Assembly: GCF_964273065.1 (NCBI RefSeq)
Contig: NZ_OZ186815.1
Coordinates: forward strand, 6,510,001-6,574,000
Source of the DNA: Nocardiopsis dassonvillei_B
Lineage (GTDB): Bacteria > Actinomycetota > Actinomycetes > Streptosporangiales > Streptosporangiaceae
DNA length: 64,000 nt
Direction of reading: 5' to 3'
The notes under the pieces are model-generated. The model made no database searches, was not told the origin of the DNA, and was given only the letters and a program-made list of their open reading frames with translations. Positions 17,256 through 24,732 of the stretch are shown in pieces. The first letter of the stretch is position 1. Every line of letters begins with the position of its first letter. The translations under genes and the position numbers were made by a program.

Positions 17256-17714
17256 CTACCGCCCGGACACCGGGTGACCGCTGGCGATCGAGATGCGGTT
17301 GAACGCGTTGATCAGCGTGGCCGTCCACTCCACCGCGGAGATCTGGGCGGTGGTCAGGTGGGCGGCCGCACGCGCGTTGACGGCCTGCCGGTCGACGGTC
17401 GGGTCGATCACCGTCAGGGACTCCGCCAGCTCGAACGCGGCCCTCTGCTCATCGGTGAACAGGGCGACCTCCCGCCAGGCCGGCAGCACGTCCAGGGTGC
17501 TCTGCTCGACCCCGGCCCTGCGCGCCTTCGGGAGGTGGATGCTCAGACAGGCCGGGCACCCGTTGATCTGGGACACCCGGACGTTGATCATCTCGATGAG
17601 GTCGTCGCCCAGACCGGCCGCGTTCGCCGCGGCCCGGGAGGCCGCGGCCGCCCTGACCATCGCCCGGTAGACCTCGGGGTGCTCCTTGTCGATGTAGGGG
17701 CGCTCCGCGCTCAT
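17256..17714 (-). CDS. Carboxymuconolactone decarboxylase family (AhpD-like) protein
   Basis: A 152-residue protein with the AhpD-type active-site motif NGCPACLSIH (Cys53, Cys56, His60) preceded by the acidic helix EMINVRVSQI. Such proteins are peroxidase/thiol reductants or decarboxylases in the cytoplasm. The ATG at 17714 overlaps the stop of the GNAT gene (ATGA), so the two are coupled. The neighbourhood (pirin, MarR, isochorismatase remnant) suggests an oxidative or electrophile response. Confidence 0.88.
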   Translation of the reverse strand: MSAERPYIDKEHPEVYRAMVRAAAASRAAANAAGLGDDLIEMINVRVSQINGCPACLSIHLPKARRAGVEQSTLDVLPAWREVALFTDEQRAAFELAESLTVIDPTVDRQAVNARAAAHLTTAQISAVEWTATLINAFNRISIASGHPVSGR

Positions 17715-18109
17715 GCGCCGCCCCCGCCCCCGACGGTCTCCTCGACCAGGGCGAGGTCGGCCGGCCTCGGCCGGCGGAACCGTCCGCCCCCGGCTGTGTA
17801 CTCCTCGCCGTGCCTCTTCAGGTGCGCGGCGAAGAGCGGGCACACCGGCACCACGGTGAGGTTCCTGCGGATGCAGTCCGCCAGCGCCTCGCGGACGAGT
17901 AGTCCGGCCAGGCCCCGGCCCCCGAACTCCGGTGCGACCTCGGTGTGGAAGAAGACGCGCTCGCCGGGCGCCCCGGGCGGGTCGACGAAGTCCGCGCGTC
18001 CGGCCGCGGTTCCGTCGTCCAAGCTCACGGTGTAGGCGCTGATCGCGCGTTCCTGATCGAGCGCGATGGACACGGGGGCGCCGGTCCTGTCGGTGCGCCG
18101 TTCGGTCAT
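17711..18109 (-). CDS. GNAT-fold N-acetyltransferase (COG2388/YjdJ type)
   Basis: A 132-residue protein. The acetyl-CoA-binding segment is FFHTEVAPEFGGRGLAGLLVREALADC, with the Q/RxxGxG/A-like loop GGRGLA, followed by VVPVCPLFAAHLKRH. This small type usually has unknown substrate. It is a diverged paralogue of the GNAT at 21815 (HTEVxPExxGRG and CPxFAxxxxRH are shared). It overlaps the AhpD-like gene by 4 bases. Confidence 0.82.
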   Translation of the reverse strand: MTERRTDRTGAPVSIALDQERAISAYTVSLDDGTAAGRADFVDPPGAPGERVFFHTEVAPEFGGRGLAGLLVREALADCIRRNLTVVPVCPLFAAHLKRHGEEYTAGGGRFRRPRPADLALVEETVGGGGGA

Positions 18110-18185
18110 CTCGACCGCCTCTCTGAGGGGATGGTGCCCGACCGGGTCGGCCGGGCGGGTGCGGGTACGGGGGCGGCGGTGACGG

Positions 18186-19238
18186 TCAGCCTTCGAACCG
18201 CGCGTGGGGCGGCGGGTTCTTCCTCGGCCGCATCCTGACCGGCGGCAGCTCCGGGGCGGGGATCCTCTCCATCCCCTCGCGGTTCCTGCCCGGCCCGCCG
18301 TGCCCCACGTACCCCTCGACGCGGCCGAACCGCTCGCCGTGGTTCTCCCACTCCTCGCGGTACCGGCTGATCTCCTCCGTGGAACGGGCCAGGAAGTTCC
18401 ACCACATGACGACCTCCTCGCCGAAGGGAGCGCCGCCCAGGAGCACGAGCCGGGCCGGTCCGGTGCCCTCGTTCGCGACACGCAGCTCCCCGGACCCGAC
18501 ACCGGTGTAGCCCACGGCGTCCCTGGGCACGTGCACGCCCTCGAGCGTGACGTTCTCGCCGGTGTCGACCAGGAGGCCGTGCTCGAAGCCGGGGTCGACC
18601 GGGAGGGTGACCCCGGCGCCGGGGTCGAGCCGCAGCTCGGCCCCCACCAGCGGCGTGTACATGCGCACAGGCGACCGTGAACCCAGCAGTGAGCCGAGGA
18701 AGACCAGCGCCGAACCCCCCGGGAACCCGACGGGCTCGGGGACGAAGTGCTCGAACCCGCGCTCCGGGCTGTGCCGGACCTCCTCGGGCAGGGCGACCCA
18801 GAGCTGGACTCCGTGGAGCCGGCCTGAGTCCGCCGAGGAGGTCTCGGAGTGGCAGATGCCCGCCCCCGCCGTCATCAGGTTCATCTGCCCCGGGAGGATG
18901 TCCGCCCTGTTCCCGCCGGAGTCGATGTGGGCGACGGTCCCCTCGAACAGCCAGCTGACCGTCTGCAGACCCGTGTGCGGGTGCGGTGCCACGTCCATGC
19001 CGCCGGTGGCCGCCACGTCGTCGGGCCCGTAGTGGTCGACGAAGCACCACGCCCCGATCAGCGAGCGCTGCCGCTGCGGCAGGGTACGGCGCACGTTCAT
19101 CGCGCGCGGCCCGCCCAGGGGCACGTCCCGGGCGGTGATGATCTCGACCGGGGCCCCGTCCCCGCGTTCGGCCCACGGCCCCGGAAGGCCGCCGTCGGTG
19201 CACACGTGGGTGTCCGGGCGGGGCTCTGTGTTGGTCAT
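18186..19238 (-). CDS. Pirin-family bicupin protein
   Basis: A 350-residue protein of the pirin family. The N-terminal cupin has the metal motif DVAPHPHTGLQTVSWLFEG and later GICHSETS, with His and Glu ligands for Fe(II). The C-terminal half contains RLVLLGGAPFGEEVVMWWNFLA, typical of the pirin C domain. Pirins act as quercetinases or redox sensors in the cytoplasm. It is on the same strand as the AhpD/GNAT pair and downstream of the MarR gene. The ATG at 19238 follows AAGGGAAGGACC. Confidence 0.9.
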   Translation of the reverse strand: MTNTEPRPDTHVCTDGGLPGPWAERGDGAPVEIITARDVPLGGPRAMNVRRTLPQRQRSLIGAWCFVDHYGPDDVAATGGMDVAPHPHTGLQTVSWLFEGTVAHIDSGGNRADILPGQMNLMTAGAGICHSETSSADSGRLHGVQLWVALPEEVRHSPERGFEHFVPEPVGFPGGSALVFLGSLLGSRSPVRMYTPLVGAELRLDPGAGVTLPVDPGFEHGLLVDTGENVTLEGVHVPRDAVGYTGVGSGELRVANEGTGPARLVLLGGAPFGEEVVMWWNFLARSTEEISRYREEWENHGERFGRVEGYVGHGGPGRNREGMERIPAPELPPVRMRPRKNPPPHARFEG

Positions 19239-19351
19239 TGCGGTCCTTCCCTTGATGCGCGGGCACGGCCACGGCGGCCGCCCCCGGTCGCCGCGGGCGG
19301 TACCCGGCGCCGCTCCCGTGCGAGCGGCGGGGGAGGGGCGCCGCCGGCGGT

Positions 19352-19819
19352 TCAGTCCGGCTGCTTCGCCATGTGGTCGTGGACGCGCTCGGTGAGCCGG
19401 GCGAAGGTTCTGAGCTGGTTCGGGGTCAGGGCGTCGATGAACAGGCGGCGGACGTGCTCGACGTGCTGGGGCGCGGCCTCCTCGATCGCCCTGTACCCGT
19501 CCGGGGTGACGACGATGAACGCGCCCCGCCCGTCGTCGGGGCACTCCTCCTTGGCCACGAGCCCTCGCTTCACCATCCGGGTGACCTGGTGGGACATGCG
19601 GCTCTTCTCCCAGTTCACCGTTCTGGCCAGTTCCAGTAGGCGCATCCGCCCGCCGTCCGCGTCCGTGAGGTTGACGAGCACGACGTAGTCGGAGGCGGAC
19701 AACCCGGAGTCGGCCTGGATGTGACGGGCCAGGCGTCCCAGGAGCGCCTCCTGCATACGGATGAAGCCGTCCCAGGCGGCCTTCTCGTCCGGATCCAGCC
19801 AGCGCGGCGTCGCGTTCAT
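19352..19819 (-). CDS. MarR-family transcriptional regulator
   Basis: A 155-residue winged-helix regulator with LSASDYVVLVNLTDADGGRMRLLELARTVNWEKSRMSHQVTRMVKRGLVAKEECPDDGRGAFIVVT, the full wHTH and wing of MarR proteins. A promoter (TTGGAT, 17 bases, GTTAAA at 19828-19833) places the transcription start at or next to the ATG, so the message is probably leaderless. A 16-bp motif in that promoter recurs at two neighbouring promoters, which points to autoregulation and local control. Confidence 0.9.
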   Translation of the reverse strand: MNATPRWLDPDEKAAWDGFIRMQEALLGRLARHIQADSGLSASDYVVLVNLTDADGGRMRLLELARTVNWEKSRMSHQVTRMVKRGLVAKEECPDDGRGAFIVVTPDGYRAIEEAAPQHVEHVRRLFIDALTPNQLRTFARLTERVHDHMAKQPD

Positions 19820-19827
19820 GGGCGCAG

Positions 19828-19856
19828 TTTAACGAAATCGTTGACACCTCATCCAA
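19828..19856 (-). promoter_or_regulatory. marR promoter with candidate MarR operator
   Basis: On the minus strand TTGGAT (19856-19851), a 17-base spacer and GTTAAA (19833-19828). The top strand reads TTGACACCTCATCCAA at 19841-19856, covering the -35 and spacer; it closely resembles sites at 20968-20983 and 21042-21057. Confidence 0.65.
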
Positions 19857-19890
19857 CGGGACGCCGCGGCGGGGGACGGCGGCGGCCCGG

Positions 19891-20850
19891 TCAGGCGCCG
19901 CCGTCCCCCTCGGGCGCGGGGGTCCTGTGCCAGCGCAGGGGGTCGTCCTCCAGTGCCGCGCGGTCCCAGTGCCCGAGGTCCGCGGCGGCCTCGTAGGTGT
20001 CGCGGAGGAACCCGGCGACCGCGCGGTCGGGGTCGGGTGCGGCCCGGACGGCCTCGTAGGGCAGCAGGAACTGCTGGAACTCGGTGCTGTAGTACGCCCC
20101 ATCGGTTGTGACCGGACGGTCGGCGAACCCCTCGGGCGCGGGGTAGGCGTAGGAGTAGAAGGCGCCCTCCTCGCCGCCGCCCGGCCAGAACCCGCAGCTG
20201 GACAGCTCCCGGGAGTAGCCCTCGACCATGACCCAGTCCCCGCAGTTGGGCGCCCCGCCCGGGTGCGGGGGAGCCGACCGGCCGGAGAAGCGGGTGCAGG
20301 CGAGGTCCATCGCCCCCCAGAAGAAGTGCACCGGGCTGACCTTGCCGACGAAACGCGACCGGAACTCGCCGATCACCCGGTTCGCCTGGAGGAGCTGGCG
20401 CCAGAACAGGGTGGCCGCCTCGCCGTCGTAGGAGGCGTGCTCGTGGTCCTCGGCGAAGGGGATCGCCGGATCGACCTCGTTGGGGCGCGGCCGGATCGGT
20501 GCCTCGATCCCGAGCCGGTCGAGCATGTCCAGGACCCGGGCGTAGAACTCGGCGACCGGCATCGGCCGCAGCGGGAGGCTCTGCGCGCCGCCGTCGCTGC
20601 TGCGGACGTCGAGCCGGTGGTCGATGAGGTCGAACTCGATCTCGAAGGCCCCCGACCGGTACGGGACGGCCGAGGTCGTCAGTCCGCGCGGGCTGACGTA
20701 GAGGGTCACCTGCCACCAGTGGTTGACCAGCGGGGTGTGGGCCATGCGGATCTTGCCCACGATCTGGGTCCACATGTGCAGGGTGTCGCGGGTGGGCGTC
20801 CAGTCCGAGACCCGCAGGCCCGGCCAGTCCGTCGTCGGCGGGATGGTCAC
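19891..20850 (-). CDS. DUF5996 family protein
   Basis: A 319-residue protein with the hallmarks of DUF5996: DTLHMWTQIVGKIRMAHTPLVNHWWQV near the start, IEFDLIDHRL, VSPVHFFWGAMDLACTRFSGR and AYYSTEFQQFLLPYEAVR. No enzymatic function is established. It is cytoplasmic by sequence. The promoter carries the MarR-associated motif, so it is probably co-regulated with the neighbouring redox genes. Confidence 0.85.
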   Translation of the reverse strand: MTIPPTTDWPGLRVSDWTPTRDTLHMWTQIVGKIRMAHTPLVNHWWQVTLYVSPRGLTTSAVPYRSGAFEIEFDLIDHRLDVRSSDGGAQSLPLRPMPVAEFYARVLDMLDRLGIEAPIRPRPNEVDPAIPFAEDHEHASYDGEAATLFWRQLLQANRVIGEFRSRFVGKVSPVHFFWGAMDLACTRFSGRSAPPHPGGAPNCGDWVMVEGYSRELSSCGFWPGGGEEGAFYSYAYPAPEGFADRPVTTDGAYYSTEFQQFLLPYEAVRAAPDPDRAVAGFLRDTYEAAADLGHWDRAALEDDPLRWHRTPAPEGDGGA

Positions 20851-20967
20851 CGGTTCTCACTTCCTCGGCTGCGCCCCGCAGGGCGCGGGCGGTCGTGTCC
20901 CTGTGCTGCGGACGGGTGCTGCGGGCTTGCCGCAACCCCTGGTCCCTGTCGGTGCATCGTCACGATA

Positions 20968-21087
20968 CTAGATGATGAGTCAACCTTTTGGCCATCGGAA
21001 TCCCCTGCGTGTCGGGGTTGGCGCGCCTGTCACCTTGGCGGTTGACACATCAATCAAGCTCGCTACATTGGTGGACGCATCATCTAC
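20968..21087. promoter_or_regulatory. Divergent promoters with three copies of the MarR-type motif
   Basis: Motif copies: 20968-20983 (minus strand TTGACTCATCATCTAG), 21042-21057 (TTGACACATCAATCAA) and 21072-21087 (TGGACGCATCATCTAC). The second overlaps a strong promoter, TTGACA (21042-21047), 16 bases, TACATT (21064-21069), for the rightward isochorismatase/GNAT unit. The first supplies a TTGACT -35 for the leftward DUF5996 gene. Confidence 0.7.
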
Positions 21088-21164
21088 CTGGACGGAGTGG
21101 GGCGCCGACACCGCGGCGGTGCCCCGTCCGGGACCCCGACACCGCTCCCCGGAAAGGGAGGCCC

Positions 21165-21750
21165 ATGAGCACCGGAGCGAAGAACGGCCTCCCTGCGCTG
21201 CCGACACCCCGGGAGAGCGCCCCCGTCCTGATCGGCCATGAGCCGTCGACGGGCGTCGGCAACGTCGTCGGCCCCGCCGGGGCCGCCAGGGTGTTCGACG
21301 TTTCGGCCACCCCGACGACCGTGACAGAGGAGCGCGGGGGCCGCCTCGTCCAGGCGCTCCAGGACGTGTTCCCCGAGCAGGAGCCGATCGACCGCACGCT
21401 CATCGACACCGGGGAGGACGGGCGGGTCGTCGACGCGGTCGGGGCGCCCGGGCGCGGGAAGGCCGGTCGTCCCCGGCCTCCGGACGGAGATCCGCGCGGC
21501 CGTGCCGGCGATCCAGGCGGCGGGCGGGGGCTTCGGGGTCTTCGCCGCCACCGACGCCTCGGGCGGTGCCCCGGCGCAGGCGCACGCCACGGCCGCGCGG
21601 CGCATGATCCGGGCGGTCGGGACCCCGACCGCCCGGACGGACTCCAGCCGCAGCACGCCGGAGCAAGCGGCGTCGCTTGCTCCGGGATATGCGATTGCCA
21701 GCCGGCCGCACCGGAGGCGTCGCCCGACACGGCCGCGGAGCGGTCGATGA
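21165..21750 (+). pseudogene. Decayed isochorismatase-family (YcaC-like) hydrolase
   Basis: ATG 21165 follows AAAGGGAGG. The first frame matches YcaC-like hydrolases (VLIGHEPSTGVGNVVGPAGA, then VTEERGGRLVQALQDVFPEQ, then EPIDRTLIDTGEDGRVVDAV) and shifts near 21465 to VVPGLRTEIRAAVPAIQAAG, then FAATDASGGAPAQAHATAARRMI. In active relatives these segments read LIDHQ and WTEVC: both the catalytic Asp (now Gly) and the nucleophilic Cys (now Arg) are gone, and NTWED has become DTGED. One frameshift plus loss of both catalytic residues makes this a pseudogene, though its promoter and ribosome site look intact. Confidence 0.82.
21658..21685. terminator. 11-bp perfect hairpin at the end of the isochorismatase remnant
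   Basis: CCGGAGCAAGC and GCTTGCTCCGG pair exactly around a 6-base loop (GGCGTC). It lies near the 3' end of the pseudogene and could terminate or attenuate before the GNAT gene. Confidence 0.6.
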
Positions 21751-21814
21751 ATCGTCGGACCGACCGGACCGGGCGGGCGCGATGCCCCGGCCGGTCGACA
21801 CAGGAGGAGGACAC

Positions 21815-22138
21815 ATGGCGGTCGAAGTGAGCGACGCCCCCGAGGCGAAGCGCTATGAGGCCCGCGTCGACGGGGGGACCGGGGTCGCGGGCGTCGCGGA
21901 GTACATCCGCACGGCGGAACTCGTCGCGTTCGTGCACACCGAGGTCTCCCCGGAGTACGAGGGCAGGGGCGTCGGGTCCGCGCTGGCCCGCACCGCCCTC
22001 GACGGGGCACGGGCCGCGGACCTGCGGGTGCTGGCGACCTGCCCCTTCTTCGCGGGCTGGATCGCCCGCCACCCCGAGTACCAGGACCTGCTGTACGGGT
22101 CGCACGGCAGGGGCGGTGGGCCGACTCCCCGGCAGTGA
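21815..22138 (+). CDS. GNAT-fold N-acetyltransferase (COG2388 type)
   Basis: A 107-residue protein: YIRTAELVAFVHTEVSPEYEGRGVGSALARTALDGARAADLRVLATCPFFAGWIARHPEYQDLLYG. The GRGVGSAL loop binds acetyl-CoA. The start ATG 21815 has an excellent AGGAGGAGG upstream; longer in-frame extensions lack one. It is downstream of the decayed isochorismatase and probably shares its promoter. Paralogous to 17711-18109. Confidence 0.87.
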   Translation: MAVEVSDAPEAKRYEARVDGGTGVAGVAEYIRTAELVAFVHTEVSPEYEGRGVGSALARTALDGARAADLRVLATCPFFAGWIARHPEYQDLLYGSHGRGGGPTPRQ

Positions 22139-22202
22139 ACGACCGGGCCTGCGGGTGGGCGTCCGACCGGCTGCCGGTCGGATGCCCACCGCCGGGGGAT
22201 CC

Positions 22203-22420
22203 TTACGGGTCCCCCGGGAGCGGGTGACGCCCGGCCGCCCCGCGCCCCGCGTTCCCCGCGTCCTGGCCCCTGCGGACCAGGACGCGGGAAGCATTGCGGT
22301 CGGCGTGCGCAACGACGCCGCACGACCGGCACGGAACACCCTTCAGCCCCCGGTCGGCCCGGTAGCGCCGCCGGTTCCCGCGCGCACTGCCCTCCGCGCT
22401 CCCGCCCGACGCCTCCAGGC
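22203..22420 (-). pseudogene. TnpB (IS200/IS605-type) C-terminal remnant
   Basis: The minus strand reads LKGVPCRSCGVVAHADRNAS then RVLVRRGQDAGNAGRG, the end of the TnpB zinc ribbon and the usual AHADxNAxxNI tail of OrfB proteins. The first CxxC pair and the RuvC domain are missing. No terminal hairpins of an IS605 element were found. Confidence 0.75.
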
Positions 22421-22583
22421 GGGGTGACCTGCCCACTGGCCGCTCCTGCTTTCTTACCCCGGACACCTGGGCGGCCGGAGCCTCGGCCGCCTCGGCCCGC
22501 TGGGACCAGGCCTACCGGGACCGTTCCGCCCTGTTCGGCTCGGAGGGCAGGGCGGATACCGATCCGGCCTGATCGCTGGAGCG

Positions 22584-22810
22584 TTGGTCCGCCGCCCCTA
22601 CCTCGACCTCGCGGCCGTTCCTCGTCCCCGCCCGGCCGAGCCGGAGGACCACCCGGCCCCACCCTCGGGCGCGGAGCCGGAACCGGTGGAGGACGAGCAC
22701 GCCGAGGGAGGCCACTTCCCCGTGATGGAGGAGTCGGAACTGCTCGCGAACGACATGCGAGCCCTCTTTCGCGGCATCTGCCGACCCAGCGCCAGAGTCC
22801 GCAGGTCACG
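22584..22810 (+). pseudogene. Possible C-terminal fragment of an alpha/beta (epoxide) hydrolase
   Basis: In one frame EDEHAEGGHFPVMEESELLANDMRALFRGI resembles the last turn of epoxide hydrolase-type enzymes, where GGHF carries the catalytic His and the helix ELLAxDxRAFFR ends the protein. No other conserved part is present. It overlaps, on the other strand, the ISL3 remnant. The call rests on one motif only. Confidence 0.35.
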
Positions 22811-23069
22811 AAGATCTGTTCGGCCCGGCGTGAGGGTCGACCGCTCTTTGAGGGTGAGCCGGTCGGAGCGGGTCGAGACAGCGGATGGCTGTTCCCAGAA
22901 GGCCTGACGGGGACAGGCGAGAGTTGGACACACCAGGCGGTGCACCCGGGCTACAACGCACATTCTCCTGAGGCCTGCGGGGAACGGTGAGGCGCGCTGG
23001 TGGTAGGTGTGGACCTTCGCTGAGAGGGCTTCGCACAGCGGGCAGGAGCAGGCCGGATGAAAAGGGCTC
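22700..23069 (-). pseudogene. ISL3-family transposase N-terminal remnant
   Basis: Minus-strand translation gives CPLCEALSAKVHTYHQRASP then FPAGLRRMCVVARVHRLVCP and TLACPRQAFWEQ, the zinc-binding CxxC/CxxxxC head of ISL3 transposases; downstream frames are broken. It starts directly at a GGATGAAAAGGGCTC sequence (23055-23069) that equals the right terminal repeat of the intact IS5-type element at 32280-33179, so two elements seem to be joined here. Confidence 0.65.
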
Positions 23070-23115
23070 AGTCCAGCCGAAGGACTTCGGCTCCCCGACT
23101 GCGCACCGTGCAACC

Positions 23116-23547
23116 CTACTCCTCCTGCACTTGGCTGATTCGCTCACGGATCCAATCAGGAATTGCATGAGGGTTCCGGGGAAATTTCTCTAGTTCAAAA
23201 GCGTAACTGCCGGGCGAGGCGGGGAGAGGATGAACCCTCAGTTCTTTGTCGTAGTAGAAATCGACTTTGAACTCACCCCCCTTTGTTATATTAATCGAAA
23301 TGGCGAGCCATGTCCCCTTGTCCTCCTGGTACATCTCGGCCTTCAGGGTCCTGGCCTTCTTGTCGACAGGCCACGGATGGCGCTTCCTCGCCGTCTCCCC
23401 GGTGTCAAAGGCCACGATATTCTCACTTGCCGCAACTCTTCCGATGTACTCGTACCGGAAATTCATCGAAACCCAACCTTCAGGAGCGGCTTCGATGAGC
23501 TCAAGAGCCATCTCCCGAACCAGCTCCTGTTGCCAAATCGGATCCAC
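23116..23547 (-). CDS. Candidate immunity protein (YezG/DUF600-like)
   Basis: A 143-residue protein starting at GTG 23547 after an AAGGGA ribosome site. Key segments: LVREMALELIEAAPEGWVSM, WLAISINITKGGEFKVDFYYD and ELEKFPRNPHAIPDWIRERI, resembling the YezG/DUF600-type immunity proteins of polymorphic toxin systems (family call is tentative). Base composition is clearly lower in GC than the flanks. No toxin gene remains beside it; it is bracketed by two IS ends pointing outward. If it is functional it would be an orphan immunity gene. Confidence 0.55.
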   Translation of the reverse strand: MDPIWQQELVREMALELIEAAPEGWVSMNFRYEYIGRVAASENIVAFDTGETARKRHPWPVDKKARTLKAEMYQEDKGTWLAISINITKGGEFKVDFYYDKELRVHPLPASPGSYAFELEKFPRNPHAIPDWIRERISQVQEE

Positions 23548-23565
23548 AATAGGTCCCTTCTTCGC

Positions 23566-23797
23566 TGTGCCCTTTTCATCTTGCTTCGCGGGGTTGAAGC
23601 ACGAGCACGGCTCGGGTGACCCCCCCGGCGCGTTGTGGGCGGCAGCGTAGGCGGCGCAGGAAATCCCAGTTCTTGAGTTGGGCGATCGTGCGTTCGCCGG
23701 GGCTGCGGAGCTTGGCGTGGGCGGAGTCGGCGTCCTTCTTCCACTGCGGCTTACCACCCCCCTTGAACGGGCAGAACACCACCTCGGGCAACCTACA
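23566..23797 (-). pseudogene. IS5-family transposase C-terminal remnant
   Basis: The minus strand encodes GGGKPQWKKDADSAHAKLRS, PGERTIAQLKNWDFLRRLRC and VTRAVLVLQPREAR, matching the last 70 residues of the intact transposase at 32289-33053. The left terminal repeat (CCCTTTTCATCTTGCTTCG) is retained at about 23569. The rest is deleted. Confidence 0.85.
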
Positions 23798-23836
23798 TAG
23801 AGCTCATCTCATTTGGGTTCTCGGTAGTCTGCCCCT

Positions 23837-23955
23837 GTGTCGATGGTGGAACGGCTGGTGCCGGACGAGTTGTGGGAACCGTTCCGGCGGGTGGTACCCG
23901 AGGCGCCCACCGGCCCGCAAGGCGGCGGGCGGCGCAGACACTCGGCATCGGGGAT
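23837..23955 (+). pseudogene. IS5-type (IS1647-like) transposase N-terminal fragment
   Basis: MVERLVPDELWEPFRRVVPE and APTGPQGGGRRRH are the first residues of a second IS5-group transposase type; the sequence then diverges. The same family is represented, more completely but dead, at 46961-47540. Confidence 0.65.
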
Positions 23956-24188
23956 CTTCGGGCACAAGGTAGACCAGGGCGGTGCCGTCCCACACCGCCG
24001 GGCAGTTACTGGGCATCATCGGTATGGAGCACGGCCGCTCTGGTGGAACACGCCGGCCGCGGCCACGGCGAAGGAACGGCGTGCGGAACCGGTGCAGGCC
24101 TGTGCTGTCCTGCTGCAGTGGGCCCCAGCCACCGCCCATGACCCTGGTGAGAAGCCGTTCCTGCCAGCCCGGCAGGGGCGCTTTTCGG

Positions 24189-24647
24189 TCAGGGCAGGAA
24201 TCCCTCGGCGACCAGGATCTGGTTGGCGAACTCCAAGGTCACCTGGCGGGTGTGCTCGTCCGTGGCGCGGAGGTCGTGCCAGAGCAACTGGAAGAAGAAA
24301 TCACTGACCGTCGAGAGACCAGTGTCATGGGCAGGGTGGCGGCGCTGACGGCGGTTCTGCTGCCACCGCTCGCACACCTCCTCGACTCGTATGGCCCCAC
24401 TGACGTCGATGAAGTAATCGTGGTCCTCGGTGATGGCGCCCATGTGCCACCAATCGCCCCAATCGATCGAGTCCCTGATGATGGCCAGCTCCCACTCCAG
24501 GCCGTGCCGGGCGGCTTGCTCGACCAGGGCCCAGGCCATGAGCGGGCACGCCCCCCGCCGGAACCAGTCGACCGTTCTGAGGTCGAGCATCCCCGGTGTC
24601 ACCTCGGTGGAGAAGGAGCCGTAGGTGAGAGTGACCGAGGAACGCAT
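24189..24647 (-). CDS. Hypothetical protein with a papain-like Cys-His-Asp arrangement
   Basis: A 152-residue protein. FRRGACPLMAWALVEQAARH, WHMGAITEDHDYFIDVSG and VEEVCERWQQ give a Cys, then His, then Asp order like small papain-fold or transglutaminase-like domains seen in actinobacterial mobile regions, where the Cys starts a helix and the His and Asp lie on strands. I do not recognise a named family. The start is uncertain: ATG 24647 has a weak ribosome site, and in-frame ATGs exist at 24740 and 24800. A role as effector or processing protease is speculation. Confidence 0.55.
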   Translation of the reverse strand: MRSSVTLTYGSFSTEVTPGMLDLRTVDWFRRGACPLMAWALVEQAARHGLEWELAIIRDSIDWGDWWHMGAITEDHDYFIDVSGAIRVEEVCERWQQNRRQRRHPAHDTGLSTVSDFFFQLLWHDLRATDEHTRQVTLEFANQILVAEGFLP

Positions 24648-24732
24648 CGGTGTCGCGCCCGCCTCGGGGGTGGCTGTAAGTTTCCTGTCCGCAGCAGGGA
24701 CAGGGCCTCCAACGGATGAGGCCGGGGAACAG

